A stretch of 64,000 bases of DNA from Pseudorhodoferax soli (GTDB taxonomy: Bacteria; Pseudomonadota; Gammaproteobacteria; Burkholderiales; Burkholderiaceae_C): the NCBI RefSeq assembly GCF_003337555.1, contig NZ_QPJK01000005.1, forward strand, positions 248,001 to 312,000. The letters run 5' to 3'. The notes beneath the pieces are model-generated. The model was not told where the DNA came from and searched no databases. It saw nothing but the letters and a program-made list of their open reading frames with translations. The translations under genes were made by a program, and so were the position numbers. Positions within the stretch are counted from its first letter, which is position 1, and each line of letters starts with the position of its first letter. Shown piece by piece: positions 48,559 to 56,581 of the stretch.

Positions 48559-50004
48559 TCACGCGAACAGGGGCTTCCTGCCAGACCAGGGCGCCAGACG
48601 CTCGAGCTGGGCGGACAGCGTGAGCAGCACGTCCTCACGGCCGAAATGCCCGATCAACTGGGTTGCCACGGGCAGGCCTTGGGCGGTCGCCGAGAGCGGC
48701 AGGCTGACGGCCGGCAGGCCGGCGCCGTTGACCACCGGCAGGAAGGTGGAGTAGCTGGCGGCACGCGTGCGGTAGGCGCGAAAGCCAAGCCCGTCCGGCG
48801 AGTGCAGCGCCAGGTGGCCGAGCTTGGCCGGCAGCTGCGACAGCGTGGGCGTGAGCAGCACATCCAGGTCGGCCATGGCGGCCGCGAAGGCGCGGCCCAC
48901 GGCATGCAGGCAGGTCACTGCTTCCACATACGCCGCGGCGGACAAGCCGCGGCCGACGTGGTAGCCGTCGAGCAGCACCGACTCGAGGTCGTCGTCCCGC
49001 AGCGGCCGGGCCAGCGCCTTGAGGCGTGCGTCGACCGCCACCACGACGTTGGCGGCCAGGATGCTGCCGTGCGCATGGACGAAGGCGTCGTAGTCGATGT
49101 CCGGCAGCGTGGCCTCGAACACCTCGTGGCCCACGGAACGCAGCAGCGCAGCCGTGTGGTCCACCGCGGCATGGCATTCCGGCGCGATGCCGATGCCGTT
49201 CCAACCCTGGCGCAAGATGCCGACGCGCAGCGGACGCACATCGGACGCGCGCACCGCATCCAGGTACGAGCCCGCCTGCGGGGGCGCGGCGTACGGCGCG
49301 CCCGGCGCATAGCCCGCGATCGCGTCGAGCGCTGCCGCCGTGTCGCGCACGCTCATGCTGAGCACGCCGTCCGTGGCCATGCCGGCCCAGCCTTCGCCGC
49401 GCTTCGGGCCGGCCGTGACGCGTCCGCGCGAAGCCTTCAGGCCGAACACGCCGCAGCACGCGGCCGGGATGCGGATCGAACCACCGCCATCGCTGCCATG
49501 CGCCACGGGCACGATGCGCGCAGCCACCGCCGATGCCGCGCCGCCGCTGGAGCCGCCGGCCGAGCGTGCGCGGTCCCAGGGGTTCGGCGTGGCACCGCCG
49601 TTGCGCAGCGCCTCGGTGGTGCCGGCCATGCACAGCTCCGGCACGGTGGTGCGCGCGAAGGGGATCAGTCCGGCCGCTTCGAAGCGGTCTGCCACCGTGG
49701 CGTTGTAGTCGTAGGCCGTGTCGTTGAGCAGCCGCGCCCCGACGCTGGACGGGAAGCGCCGATGGGCAAGGCCGGAATCCTTCAGCAGGAACGGGATGCC
49801 GCCGAACGGGCCGCGCAGCGCCCAGTCGGCCGCGATGCCGCGCGATTCCTCGTAGCGCGGATAGGTGATGGCGTTGAGCGCCGGATTGCGCGCCTGTGCC
49901 AGCGCGATCGCGCAGTCCATGAGCTCGGCGGGCGTGACCTCGCGGCGATGGAGCAGGTCGGCCAGCGCGAGGCCGTCGAGCTTCTCGTACTCGTGGGTGT
50001 TCAT
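48559..50004 (-). CDS. Amidase (amidase-signature family) of the ABC-transporter operon
   Basis: 481 residues, full-length amidase-signature enzyme. Lys75 (PFLLKDSG), cis-Ser loop GGSSGGAAS (150-158) and nucleophile Ser176 (SDGGGSIRIP) are intact. It has no signal peptide, so it acts on imported substrate. ATG 50004 overlaps the RidA stop (ATGA). Together with the transporter, RidA and aldolase genes it suggests uptake and hydrolysis of one amide compound. It is clearly distinct from the amidase at 7065-8543 (different spacing and insert segments), so the two are not a recent duplication. Confidence 0.93.
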   Translation of the reverse strand: MNTHEYEKLDGLALADLLHRREVTPAELMDCAIALAQARNPALNAITYPRYEESRGIAADWALRGPFGGIPFLLKDSGLAHRRFPSSVGARLLNDTAYDYNATVADRFEAAGLIPFARTTVPELCMAGTTEALRNGGATPNPWDRARSAGGSSGGAASAVAARIVPVAHGSDGGGSIRIPAACCGVFGLKASRGRVTAGPKRGEGWAGMATDGVLSMSVRDTAAALDAIAGYAPGAPYAAPPQAGSYLDAVRASDVRPLRVGILRQGWNGIGIAPECHAAVDHTAALLRSVGHEVFEATLPDIDYDAFVHAHGSILAANVVVAVDARLKALARPLRDDDLESVLLDGYHVGRGLSAAAYVEAVTCLHAVGRAFAAAMADLDVLLTPTLSQLPAKLGHLALHSPDGLGFRAYRTRAASYSTFLPVVNGAGLPAVSLPLSATAQGLPVATQLIGHFGREDVLLTLSAQLERLAPWSGRKPLFA

Positions 50005-50516
50005 GCGTGCACCTTGGGGTCATGGCCGGCCAGTTGAGGCAACACGGCGTCCAGTTCGATTTCGATGAAGGCGCGGTCTGGCAGGCTTGCCACACCGACT
50101 GCGGTTCGCGCGGGCCTCGGTGCTTCGGGCCAGGCGGCACACAGCACGTCAGAGGCCGCATCGAGTACGGCGCTGTGGGCCGTGAAGTCGGCACTGCTCC
50201 GCACGAAGCCGCGCAGGCGGCACACGTCGAGATGAGAGGGCAACGCACCACCGCATGCGGCGGCCACAGCGGCCAGCACATTCAGCATCGCGACTTGCGC
50301 TGCGGCCCGGGCGGGTTCCAGCGCCTGCCCTGGCTCGCAGCTGCCCTCCATGGCCACGCCGTCGATGCGGCAGGTCTGGCCGCTGATGGCGAGCTGGCTG
50401 CTGCCATCCGCCACAGGTCGCAGATAGAAGGGCGCGTAGTGGCCCCGCGGCTGCGGTGTGGCGGGCAAGCGGTGGCCAGCGGCCTCCAGGCGCTGTTCGG
50501 GTGTCGCCGCGTTCAT
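50001..50516 (-). CDS. RidA/YjgF/UK114-family protein
   Basis: 171 residues, slightly long for the family (usually 125-155) because of ~25 N-terminal residues. The RidA fold is seen in YLRPVADGSSQLAISGQTCRIDG and RLRGFVRSSADFTAHSAVLDAASDVL, with RTAVGVASLPDRAFIEIELDAVL at the C-terminus. RidA proteins hydrolyse reactive enamine/imine intermediates from amino acid metabolism; the subgroups differ and this one lies in a catabolic operon. The ATG at 50516 overlaps the stop of a 47-codon leader frame, so translation may be coupled. First conventional gene of the operon. Confidence 0.9.
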   Translation of the reverse strand: MNAATPEQRLEAAGHRLPATPQPRGHYAPFYLRPVADGSSQLAISGQTCRIDGVAMEGSCEPGQALEPARAAAQVAMLNVLAAVAAACGGALPSHLDVCRLRGFVRSSADFTAHSAVLDAASDVLCAAWPEAPRPARTAVGVASLPDRAFIEIELDAVLPQLAGHDPKVHA

Positions 50517-50656
50517 GGCGCGAGCATCCTGCGGCAGGCGTTGCGGGGACCGCCCGCGGCGCTCCTCGTGCAGGACAGGGCGGGCGATTGGCAGGCCGGC
50601 GCGTGATGGCCTGGAGACCAGAGGAGTGGGAGCGACGGCATGGGTTCCATGAACAT
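50513..50656 (-). CDS. Possible 47-codon leader ORF ahead of the RidA gene
   Basis: ATG 50656 opens a frame (MFMEPMPSL... to ...RRMLAP) that ends with TGA overlapping the RidA ATG (ATGA). Its ATG stands exactly nine bases after the TCCTAGCATGGG element, the same distance as the Bug ATG in the sister promoter. The peptide itself (Pro/Cys-rich) resembles no family. It could be a leaderless coupling ORF or chance. Confidence 0.35.
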   Translation of the reverse strand: MFMEPMPSLPLLWSPGHHAPACQSPALSCTRSAAGGPRNACRRMLAP

Positions 50657-50665
50657 GAATCTGCG

Positions 50666-50735
50666 CCCATGCTAGGAGCGCGTCGCGCGCCAGACCAACC
50701 GAAACGCGACACCGCGCGAACCCTTCTGCGACACG
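50666..50735 (-). promoter_or_regulatory. AraC-type promoter/operator of the RidA-amidase-ABC operon
   Basis: Plus-strand order: CCCATGCTAGGA (50666-50677), half-site AACCG-N4-GCGACA (50697-50711), half-site AACCC-N4-GCGACACG (50719-50735). All three parts keep the same spacing as at 41446-41515, and the half-sites are again 22 bases apart. On the coding (minus) strand TAGCAT is the -10-like hexamer. The divergent AraC gene starts 148 bases away and is the likely regulator. Confidence 0.75.
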
Positions 50736-50882
50736 GTGCGCCGCTGCCATGCGCCTGCCTTGAAAGCATGGCCGCGGTGCTGCAGACTGCCGCATGCGGA
50801 CGGCCACGCCGTCCCATAATTGCGCGCCACGCGTGCACCTTGCAGCGCATCGCATCCCACAAGCCCAAGCACCTGCCCGACC
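50736..50882 (+). promoter_or_regulatory. Putative promoter region of AraC gene 2
   Basis: CATAAT (50815-50820) is a good -10 in otherwise GC-rich DNA; no -35 is seen at 16-18 bases, so it may need activation. It would give a leader of about 55 bases. The rest of the 366-base RidA/AraC spacer (50517-50882) holds the operator and leader ORF described separately. Confidence 0.45.
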
Positions 50883-51770
50883 ATGCTGCGATCGTTTGAA
50901 CAGCTCTGCCAGGAGACGGTTGAAGGTTGGCAGATCGCCGCCGACGATGGCCATGCCGCGCAGGCCAACAGCGGTGCGTACGCCCAGCCCTGGCACTGGC
51001 ACGACTGCGTGATGTTGATCCTGCCGAGCTGTGGCGCGGTGGAGCTGCAGCACGAGGATCGCCGCCAAGGGACCTGGCTGACGCACGACCGCTTTGCCGT
51101 CGTGCCGGCGAACCGGGCGCACATGACGCGGGCCGGAGCAGGGGCCCACCATGTCGCGCTCTACGCGACGGAATCGATGCTGAGCCGGCTCGACAGCGAG
51201 CTCGGCTCCCTGCGCGAGTTTCACCGCCGCACGCGCGCCGCCGTTCTGGTGCAGCGCACGCCGCGCGTCCGCGCGCTCCAGGCACTTGCCACCGGCGCCG
51301 AACACGGCGGCTATGGCCACGCCGGGATCACGCGCTCCCTGGCGGTCGCACTGCTCATCCAATGCATCGCGGAGGTCATGGCGGGGCCGGTGTTGTCGGC
51401 CGTCTCCCGGGCTGAGCACGGCATGGCGCTCGTCGCCGAGCTCAAGAACTACATCGCACGGCACGCCGACGAAGACATCCCGCTCGACGCGCTGGGCGAG
51501 CGCTTCGGCGCATCGCGGCGCCACATCACGCGCCTGTTCCGCAGGGCGACCGGTCTCTCCGTGGGCGAGTTCCAGCAGCGTGTACGGCTGCAGACGGCAC
51601 GCGAGCTGCTGGGTGGCACCGATCTGCCGATCGGCGAGGTCGCGTTCCGGGTCGGTTTCGACAGCGGCACTGCGCTGAGCCATGCCATGCGCCGCGTCGA
51701 TGGCTGCTCGCCGTCCGAGGTGCGCAAGGCGTCACCGCGGCGCACCGTCAGTGCGGGGCGTCCGGGCTGA
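50883..51770 (+). CDS. AraC-family transcriptional regulator (2)
   Basis: 295 residues. The N-terminal cupin-like domain carries PWHWHDCVMLILPSCGAVEL. The C-terminal DNA-binding part has both helix-turn-helix units (IPLDALGERFGASRRHITRLFRRATGLS and LPIGEVAFRVGFDSGTALSHAMRR). It is divergent from the RidA operon and next to its operator, so it is the best candidate activator of both operons with the shared promoter. Its 3' end overlaps davA tail to tail by 23 bases. It is probably paralogous to the AraC at 41.6 kb. Confidence 0.92.
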   Translation: MLRSFEQLCQETVEGWQIAADDGHAAQANSGAYAQPWHWHDCVMLILPSCGAVELQHEDRRQGTWLTHDRFAVVPANRAHMTRAGAGAHHVALYATESMLSRLDSELGSLREFHRRTRAAVLVQRTPRVRALQALATGAEHGGYGHAGITRSLAVALLIQCIAEVMAGPVLSAVSRAEHGMALVAELKNYIARHADEDIPLDALGERFGASRRHITRLFRRATGLSVGEFQQRVRLQTARELLGGTDLPIGEVAFRVGFDSGTALSHAMRRVDGCSPSEVRKASPRRTVSAGRPG

Positions 51771-52557
51771 GCCGCTGCGCGCGGACCTGGCTGAGATGCC
51801 CGAGGCGCTCCCGGGCAGCGGCCAACATGCTGCGCTGCAACCGCGCGAACAGCAGGGACGGCTGGCGATCGGCTTGCGCAAGCACGGCGCCATCGGGCGC
51901 GGCCACACAGCTCAGCCCGTTGTAGGCGATGCCAGCCTCCTGCCCGCAGAAGTTCGCATAGGCGACGAAGAGCTGGTTCTCGTACGCGCGGGTCGGCACC
52001 AGGTGCTGCGCCACGAAGTCGTAGCCTTCCATGTTCGCCGTCGGAACGACGACCAGGTCGGCGTGCTGCAGCGCGAGGCGGCGCGCATTCTCTGGAAACT
52101 CCACGTCGTAGCAGACCAGCATGCCGACCATCCAGCCATGCAGCGCGAACGGCAGCGTGTCTCCCCCGCCTGCGGTGAACATGCTGCGGTCGAGTTCGCC
52201 GAACAGCTGCGTCTTCTGGTGGCGACCCACGACGCGGCCGTCGCGGTCGACGCAGACGGCCATGTTGCCGATCCCGCCACGTTCGTCGCGCTCGGGGTGG
52301 CCGAACACGATCGCGATGCCGTGCCGCCTTGCCAAGGCACCCACTGCCGCTGTGCGGCCGCCGCCAGGCGCTTCGGCGAGAGCGGCGGCGGCTGCGCCAC
52401 CAATGTTGTAGCCCGTCAGGAACATCTCCGGCGTGACGAGCAAGTGCGTTCCTGCGGCCGCCGCGTGCTGGCATGCGCGGTCCAGCCGTTGGAGGTTCCG
52501 CGCGACATCGCCCGGCGCAGATGTGCACTGCAGCAAGGCCAGGCGCAGCTCGTTCAT
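51748..52557 (-). CDS. davA: 5-aminopentanamidase-like carbon-nitrogen hydrolase
   Basis: 269 residues, a nitrilase-superfamily amidase. The catalytic triad is Glu44 (VTPEMFLTGYNIG), Lys115 (RHQKTQLFGELDRSMF) and Cys149 (LVCYDVEFPENARRLAL). The segments match DavA of Pseudomonas putida, which hydrolyses 5-aminovaleramide to 5-aminovalerate and ammonia in lysine breakdown. The ATG at 52557 overlaps the stop of the davB-like gene, whose product would make the substrate. This pairing makes the assignment strong. The later steps (davT, davD) are not in the window. Confidence 0.87.
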   Translation of the reverse strand: MNELRLALLQCTSAPGDVARNLQRLDRACQHAAAAGTHLLVTPEMFLTGYNIGGAAAAALAEAPGGGRTAAVGALARRHGIAIVFGHPERDERGGIGNMAVCVDRDGRVVGRHQKTQLFGELDRSMFTAGGGDTLPFALHGWMVGMLVCYDVEFPENARRLALQHADLVVVPTANMEGYDFVAQHLVPTRAYENQLFVAYANFCGQEAGIAYNGLSCVAAPDGAVLAQADRQPSLLFARLQRSMLAAARERLGHLSQVRAQRLSPDAPH

Positions 52558-54242
52558 TCCGGCAGCACCATCGGCCCGATGGCGCCGAACACGTCGCCGG
52601 GGCCAGGGTTGGCGCTGTGGGTGCGCCCGCCGAAGTGCCGCAGGATGCCCCACACCGCGTTGAGCGAGGTCTGCACCGCGCCTTCCACCCATGCCGGCGT
52701 CCAGGACACGTCGTCGCCTGCGATGAAGATGCCACGCTCCGCGGCCGGCATGTCGTCCTGCACGAAGTGCGCGAACATGCGCTGGTTGTAGCGGTAGTGG
52801 CCGGGCAGCGCGCCCTTGAACGCGCCAAGGAAATGCGGATCGGACTCCCACGAGACCGTGATCGGGTCGCCGACGATGTGGCTGGCGATATCGACGTTCG
52901 GATAGATCTTCTTCAAGGCGCCGAGCGCGAGCTTGACGCGCTTCTCGGGCGACTGCGGCAGCATCTTCAGCGCATCGCCCATCCACGCATAGGACAGGCA
53001 GATGACGCCGGGCTTGTCCGGGCCGTTGTCGAAAAGGTAGGTGCCGCGCGTGAGCCGGTCGGTGAGCGTCATGCTCATCACATCGCGGCCGGTCGCAGGA
53101 TCCTTGTCCTTCCAGAAGGGTCGGTCGACCATGACGAAGGTCTTGCTCGACTGCATGTAGCGCGTGCGGTCCAGCGCCATCCACATCTTGTGCGAGAACA
53201 GGGATTCGTCGCAATCGATCTGCGTGGTCAGCAGCCAGCTCTGGCAGGTGGCCAGCACCGCGGCATACGACTGCTGTCCGCCCCAGCGGTCGATCACTGC
53301 CAGGCGGCCGTCCTGCTGCCGGCGAATGGCGGCCACGCCGGCCCGAGGGGCGCCGCCGTGCAGGCTGGCCAGGCTGGTGCCCGCCGGCCAGTGGACGCAT
53401 TGGCTGGGCGCGTGGCGCCACAGGCCGAGCGGTACCTGCTCCACGCCGCCGACGATCAGCCGCTGCGCGTCGTCGCAGTTGGTCATCACCACGCGCAGGA
53501 TCTCCAGCATCGAGTTGGGGAAATCGGAGTCCCAGCCGCCGGTGCCGAATCCAACCTGGCCGAACACTTCGCGGTGCTGGAACGACAGCTTGGCGAATGC
53601 CTTGGAGGTGGCCACGAAGTCGTAGAAGGTGCGGTCGTCCCACAAGGGGACCAGCCGATTCCACAGCGTCTTCAGCGTCGACACGTCGCGCTGGCGGATC
53701 GCTTCCTGGACCGCGCTGAACTGCGCACCATCCTCGAGTGCCTCTCGCCATGCATCGGCCACCTGCCTGAACATCGGCGGCAGGTCCGACAGCTTCTCTG
53801 CATAGTGCGTCAAGCCCTCGAGATCCACCACAGTGCTGCCGGATGCCGGCGTGAGGGGATTGGGGAACGGCCGCGTCTCCAGACCCAGCGCGTCGACGTA
53901 CTTGTAGAAGGTCGTGCCGGAGACCGGGAAGCGCATTCCCCCAAGCTCGGCAACAACGCCCTGGCCGCCTTCGAAGGCCTGCGAGCGCAGGCGGCCGCCC
54001 AGCTTCGACGCCTCGTAGACCACCGGCTTGAGCCCGAGCTTCATCAGCTCATAGGCCGCCACCATGCCCGCCATGCCGGCGCCCACGATGGCGACCTCGG
54101 CACCATGCCGTTGCGGCGGCAGCTCCCCCAGTCCTGCAGGGTGGCTGATCCACGCATCGAACGCGAAGGGAAAGTCGGGTCCGAAGACGGTGACAGGAGG
54201 GCGACCGGCATGCGTTGCCGTGGCCGTGGCGGAAAGGGACAT
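52554..54242 (-). CDS. davB: L-lysine 2-monooxygenase-like FAD enzyme
   Basis: 562 residues. It resembles P. putida DavB very closely by eye: VTVFGPDFPFAFDAWISHPAGLG, FAD loop EVAIVGAGMAGMVAAYELMK (50-68), GGRLRSQAFEGG, VFGQVGFGTGGWDSDFPNSM and AGDDVSWTPAWVEGAVQTSL. The enzyme oxidatively decarboxylates L-lysine to 5-aminovaleramide. Related tryptophan and phenylalanine 2-monooxygenases share the fold, but the neighbouring davA gene favours lysine. The ATG at 54242 is chosen; the open frame further upstream (to 54323) lacks the family's N-terminal pattern. Confidence 0.9.
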   Translation of the reverse strand: MSLSATATATHAGRPPVTVFGPDFPFAFDAWISHPAGLGELPPQRHGAEVAIVGAGMAGMVAAYELMKLGLKPVVYEASKLGGRLRSQAFEGGQGVVAELGGMRFPVSGTTFYKYVDALGLETRPFPNPLTPASGSTVVDLEGLTHYAEKLSDLPPMFRQVADAWREALEDGAQFSAVQEAIRQRDVSTLKTLWNRLVPLWDDRTFYDFVATSKAFAKLSFQHREVFGQVGFGTGGWDSDFPNSMLEILRVVMTNCDDAQRLIVGGVEQVPLGLWRHAPSQCVHWPAGTSLASLHGGAPRAGVAAIRRQQDGRLAVIDRWGGQQSYAAVLATCQSWLLTTQIDCDESLFSHKMWMALDRTRYMQSSKTFVMVDRPFWKDKDPATGRDVMSMTLTDRLTRGTYLFDNGPDKPGVICLSYAWMGDALKMLPQSPEKRVKLALGALKKIYPNVDIASHIVGDPITVSWESDPHFLGAFKGALPGHYRYNQRMFAHFVQDDMPAAERGIFIAGDDVSWTPAWVEGAVQTSLNAVWGILRHFGGRTHSANPGPGDVFGAIGPMVLPE

Positions 54243-54542
54243 GGTCGAGGAGTCTTCCAAAGGGACGGCGTTTCGGTCGCTCAGGAAGGTACGTCTTGCC
54301 CGTTCGACCGGTCCAAGCCACAAGCCAAGGCGGTTGGAGCGCGTGCGGCGCCTCGAAAGGCGACGAGCTTGCGCAGGGGATGGACGGGGCTCAGTCTATG
54401 GACCGGACTGACCGGAGATGGGCTCGAACGGGCCCAAGGTTTTGATTGCCCGGGCCAGGCGTGCCGTTGCATGACTGCATGGGCCTGAAGATGCCGTGCA
54501 CGACACCGCTGCCCTGAGAGGCACCCGTCTGCTTCGACCGGA
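54243..54542. promoter_or_regulatory. Spacer upstream of davB with an inverted repeat
   Basis: 300 bases. TCAGTC (54391-54396) and GACTGA (54406-54411) form a perfect dyad with a nine-base centre, about 150 bases before the davB ATG. It could be an operator for a lysine-responsive regulator. The AraC-type operator seen at 41.4 and 50.7 kb is absent. No gene is supported. Confidence 0.4.
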
Positions 54543-55463
54543 TCAGGGCGCGTAGGACACGGGGTCCCGATAGGCCGGATCGTCGTGCAGGGCCCAGTAG
54601 CCGTCGTGCAGGCGCGTCGTCACCGGGCCGGGAAATGCCTTCAGTGGCACGCCATCGAGCTTGGCGATCGGCAGCACGCCGCCGCCGCTGGAGGTGAGGA
54701 AGACCTCGTCCGCTTCGCGGAGCCGGGCGACGGGCAGCGGCGCCACGCGCACCGGAATGCCGAAATGCGCGCAGAGTTCGAGGGCTGTGCGACGCGAGAT
54801 GCCTTCCAGCACGCCGCGATCGGCCGTGTGCACAACTCCATCCTTCACCGCGAACACGTTGAAGCCGGGGCCCTCCATGATGTGGCCTTGTGCGTCGACC
54901 ACGCAGCTGGTGTCGCGGCCGCGGTCGTAGGCATCGAACATCGACTGCACGAGGTCCATCCAGTGGTAGTTCTTGACCGTCGGATCCACCGATTCGGGCG
55001 CAATGCGGATGCGTTCGCTGACATGCAGGTCGATGCCGGCCAACTGCTTCTCGCGCGAGGCAATCCAGACGTACGGCAGCGCATAGGCGTAGAAGCGGTT
55101 CTGCGCCTGGCGGGGATCGCGCGCGCCCCTGGGCGGCACACCGCGTGTGCAGACCATGGCGACATAGGCGTCCTGCAGGCCGCCGGCACGCACACAGCCA
55201 TGCAGGATCTCGCGCAGTTCGGCGCGGCTGTAGGGAATCGCCAGGTGCATCTTCTGCAGGCTGCGGAAGAAGCGGTCCATGTGCGCGTCCAGCCGGAAGA
55301 AGCTGCCCTGCCAGGCCGTCGCGACGTCGTAGGTCACGTCCGAACGGGTGAACCCCCAGTCGAACATCGAGATCTTGGCCTCCGACAAGGGCGCGAAAGC
55401 GCCGTCGAGGAAGACGCTGCCGCCTTCGAACTGGTTCACGGGCGGGGATGGTGGAACGGGCAT
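54543..55463 (-). CDS. Class IV PLP-dependent aminotransferase
   Basis: 306 residues, fold type IV (branched-chain/D-amino acid/(R)-amine transaminase group). The PLP lysine is K164 (PTVKNYHWMDLV), and the cofactor-phosphate loop is HIMEGPGFNVFAV. R-amine or D-amino acid specificity is suggested by EGPGFN but cannot be proven. AAGGAG precedes the ATG at 55463. It is divergent from a TetR gene and controlled from the palindromes between them. It may amino-transfer a product of the nearby lysine route, though the spacing to davB is 300 bases with a separate promoter. Confidence 0.88.
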   Translation of the reverse strand: MPVPPSPPVNQFEGGSVFLDGAFAPLSEAKISMFDWGFTRSDVTYDVATAWQGSFFRLDAHMDRFFRSLQKMHLAIPYSRAELREILHGCVRAGGLQDAYVAMVCTRGVPPRGARDPRQAQNRFYAYALPYVWIASREKQLAGIDLHVSERIRIAPESVDPTVKNYHWMDLVQSMFDAYDRGRDTSCVVDAQGHIMEGPGFNVFAVKDGVVHTADRGVLEGISRRTALELCAHFGIPVRVAPLPVARLREADEVFLTSSGGGVLPIAKLDGVPLKAFPGPVTTRLHDGYWALHDDPAYRDPVSYAP

Positions 55464-55495
55464 GGTGCGGTCTCCTTCGGCATAAATTGTACGGC

Positions 55496-55528
55496 GTTCA
55501 ATAAAAATTGAACACTGAACAAGTGTTC
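55496..55528. promoter_or_regulatory. Two overlapping palindromes between aminotransferase and TetR genes
   Basis: GTTCAATAAAAATTGAAC (55496-55513), with seven-base arms, overlaps GAACACTGAACAAGTGTTC (55510-55528), also seven-base arms, by four bases. They are AT-rich and lie 32 bases from the aminotransferase ATG and 13 from the TetR ATG, so a bound repressor would block both promoters. They are probably the TetR protein's own operators. Confidence 0.75.
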
Positions 55529-55541
55529 CTAGAATCGGCCC

Positions 55542-56324
55542 ATGACACCCACGCGTTCCGCGGACAGGAAGACAGCGCCAGCGCCAGCGCGTCCTGGCCG
55601 GCCACGCAAGCCCCGGTCGGCCGCTGAAGCCGCCTCGGCCCTCGGACGCGAGCGGATCGTGCAGGCAGCGCTGGCACTGATCGACGAGAAGGGCCTGGCG
55701 ACCTTCAACATCCGTGCGCTCGCGACGACGCTGGGCGTGTATCCGGCCGCGATCTATTGGCATGTGCCAAGCCGCGATGCCCTGGTGGCGGGCGCCATTG
55801 CACTGGCTCTGGACGGTGTGGCCGCGCACCTGCCGCAAGGCACCTGGCAGCTTCGGCTGGCTGCGGTGATCCGCGGGTTTCGGGCGGCGTTGCGGGCCCA
55901 CCCGTTCCTGGCGCCTGCGGTGGCGAGTGAACTTGCGACCAACGCCAACTTCGATGCCCTTTTGCTCGACCACGTGCTGGCGGCGCTCGAAGATGCGGGC
56001 TTCGAAGGGGCCGCGCTGGTCGATGCTTTCAACGTCGTCATCGCTGCGATGTGCGGATTCGCCACGCTGGAGCTGTCGACAGCGCCTGCCGGCTCGTCGG
56101 CCGAATGGCAGGCGGCCTGCCGGGGGCACATCGACGCGATCGATCCGGTGCGCCATCCGCGCCTGGCGCGGCACGTCGGGAGCTTGCGCGACCGTGCGTT
56201 CATGTTGCGCTGGTCGAACGGCAGCGAGCAGCCGCTCGACAGCGGTTTCGAGGCGTGGGTGGATGTGGTGGTCCGGGGGCTCGAATCGCGGAGCCGAATG
56301 CTGAGACGTCTCCCACGCGTGTAG
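55542..56324 (+). CDS. TetR-family transcriptional regulator
   Basis: 260 residues. After a basic, Pro/Arg-rich N-terminus, the TetR helix-turn-helix is at ~40-85 (RERIVQAALALIDEKGLATFNIRALATTLGVYPAAIYWHVPSRDALVAGA). The C-terminal ~170 residues form the ligand-binding domain. It starts 13 bases after the second palindrome, so it is likely autoregulated and represses the divergent aminotransferase gene. Ligand unknown. Confidence 0.92.
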   Translation: MTPTRSADRKTAPAPARPGRPRKPRSAAEAASALGRERIVQAALALIDEKGLATFNIRALATTLGVYPAAIYWHVPSRDALVAGAIALALDGVAAHLPQGTWQLRLAAVIRGFRAALRAHPFLAPAVASELATNANFDALLLDHVLAALEDAGFEGAALVDAFNVVIAAMCGFATLELSTAPAGSSAEWQAACRGHIDAIDPVRHPRLARHVGSLRDRAFMLRWSNGSEQPLDSGFEAWVDVVVRGLESRSRMLRRLPRV

Positions 56325-56581
56325 ACGCGCGGGCTGGCGACCTCAATGCGGCCGGCCCGTGGCGCAGGGCGCAGACGGCGTGCTGACCGGCGACGGCGAC
56401 CACTGGGATTCCAGCACGACCTGGACTGGGAGCTGGGCCTGGTGGCGCAGCTGGAACACGAAGGCACGACGGGGATTCGCCTGTTGGCCGCGGTGTAGAA
56501 GCCGCATGCCGCGGCCGGCCACGCGCACGCCGGCCAGGGCCGGCCGGTTAGAGTCGGGGCCGCTCCGCTTCCGACTGCCCC
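56325..56581. other. Spacer between TetR and RIO-kinase genes
   Basis: 257 bases; no gene, repeat or strong promoter seen. GGCCGGTTAGAGTCGGGGCC (about 56539-56561) may form a weak hairpin. Confidence 0.3.
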
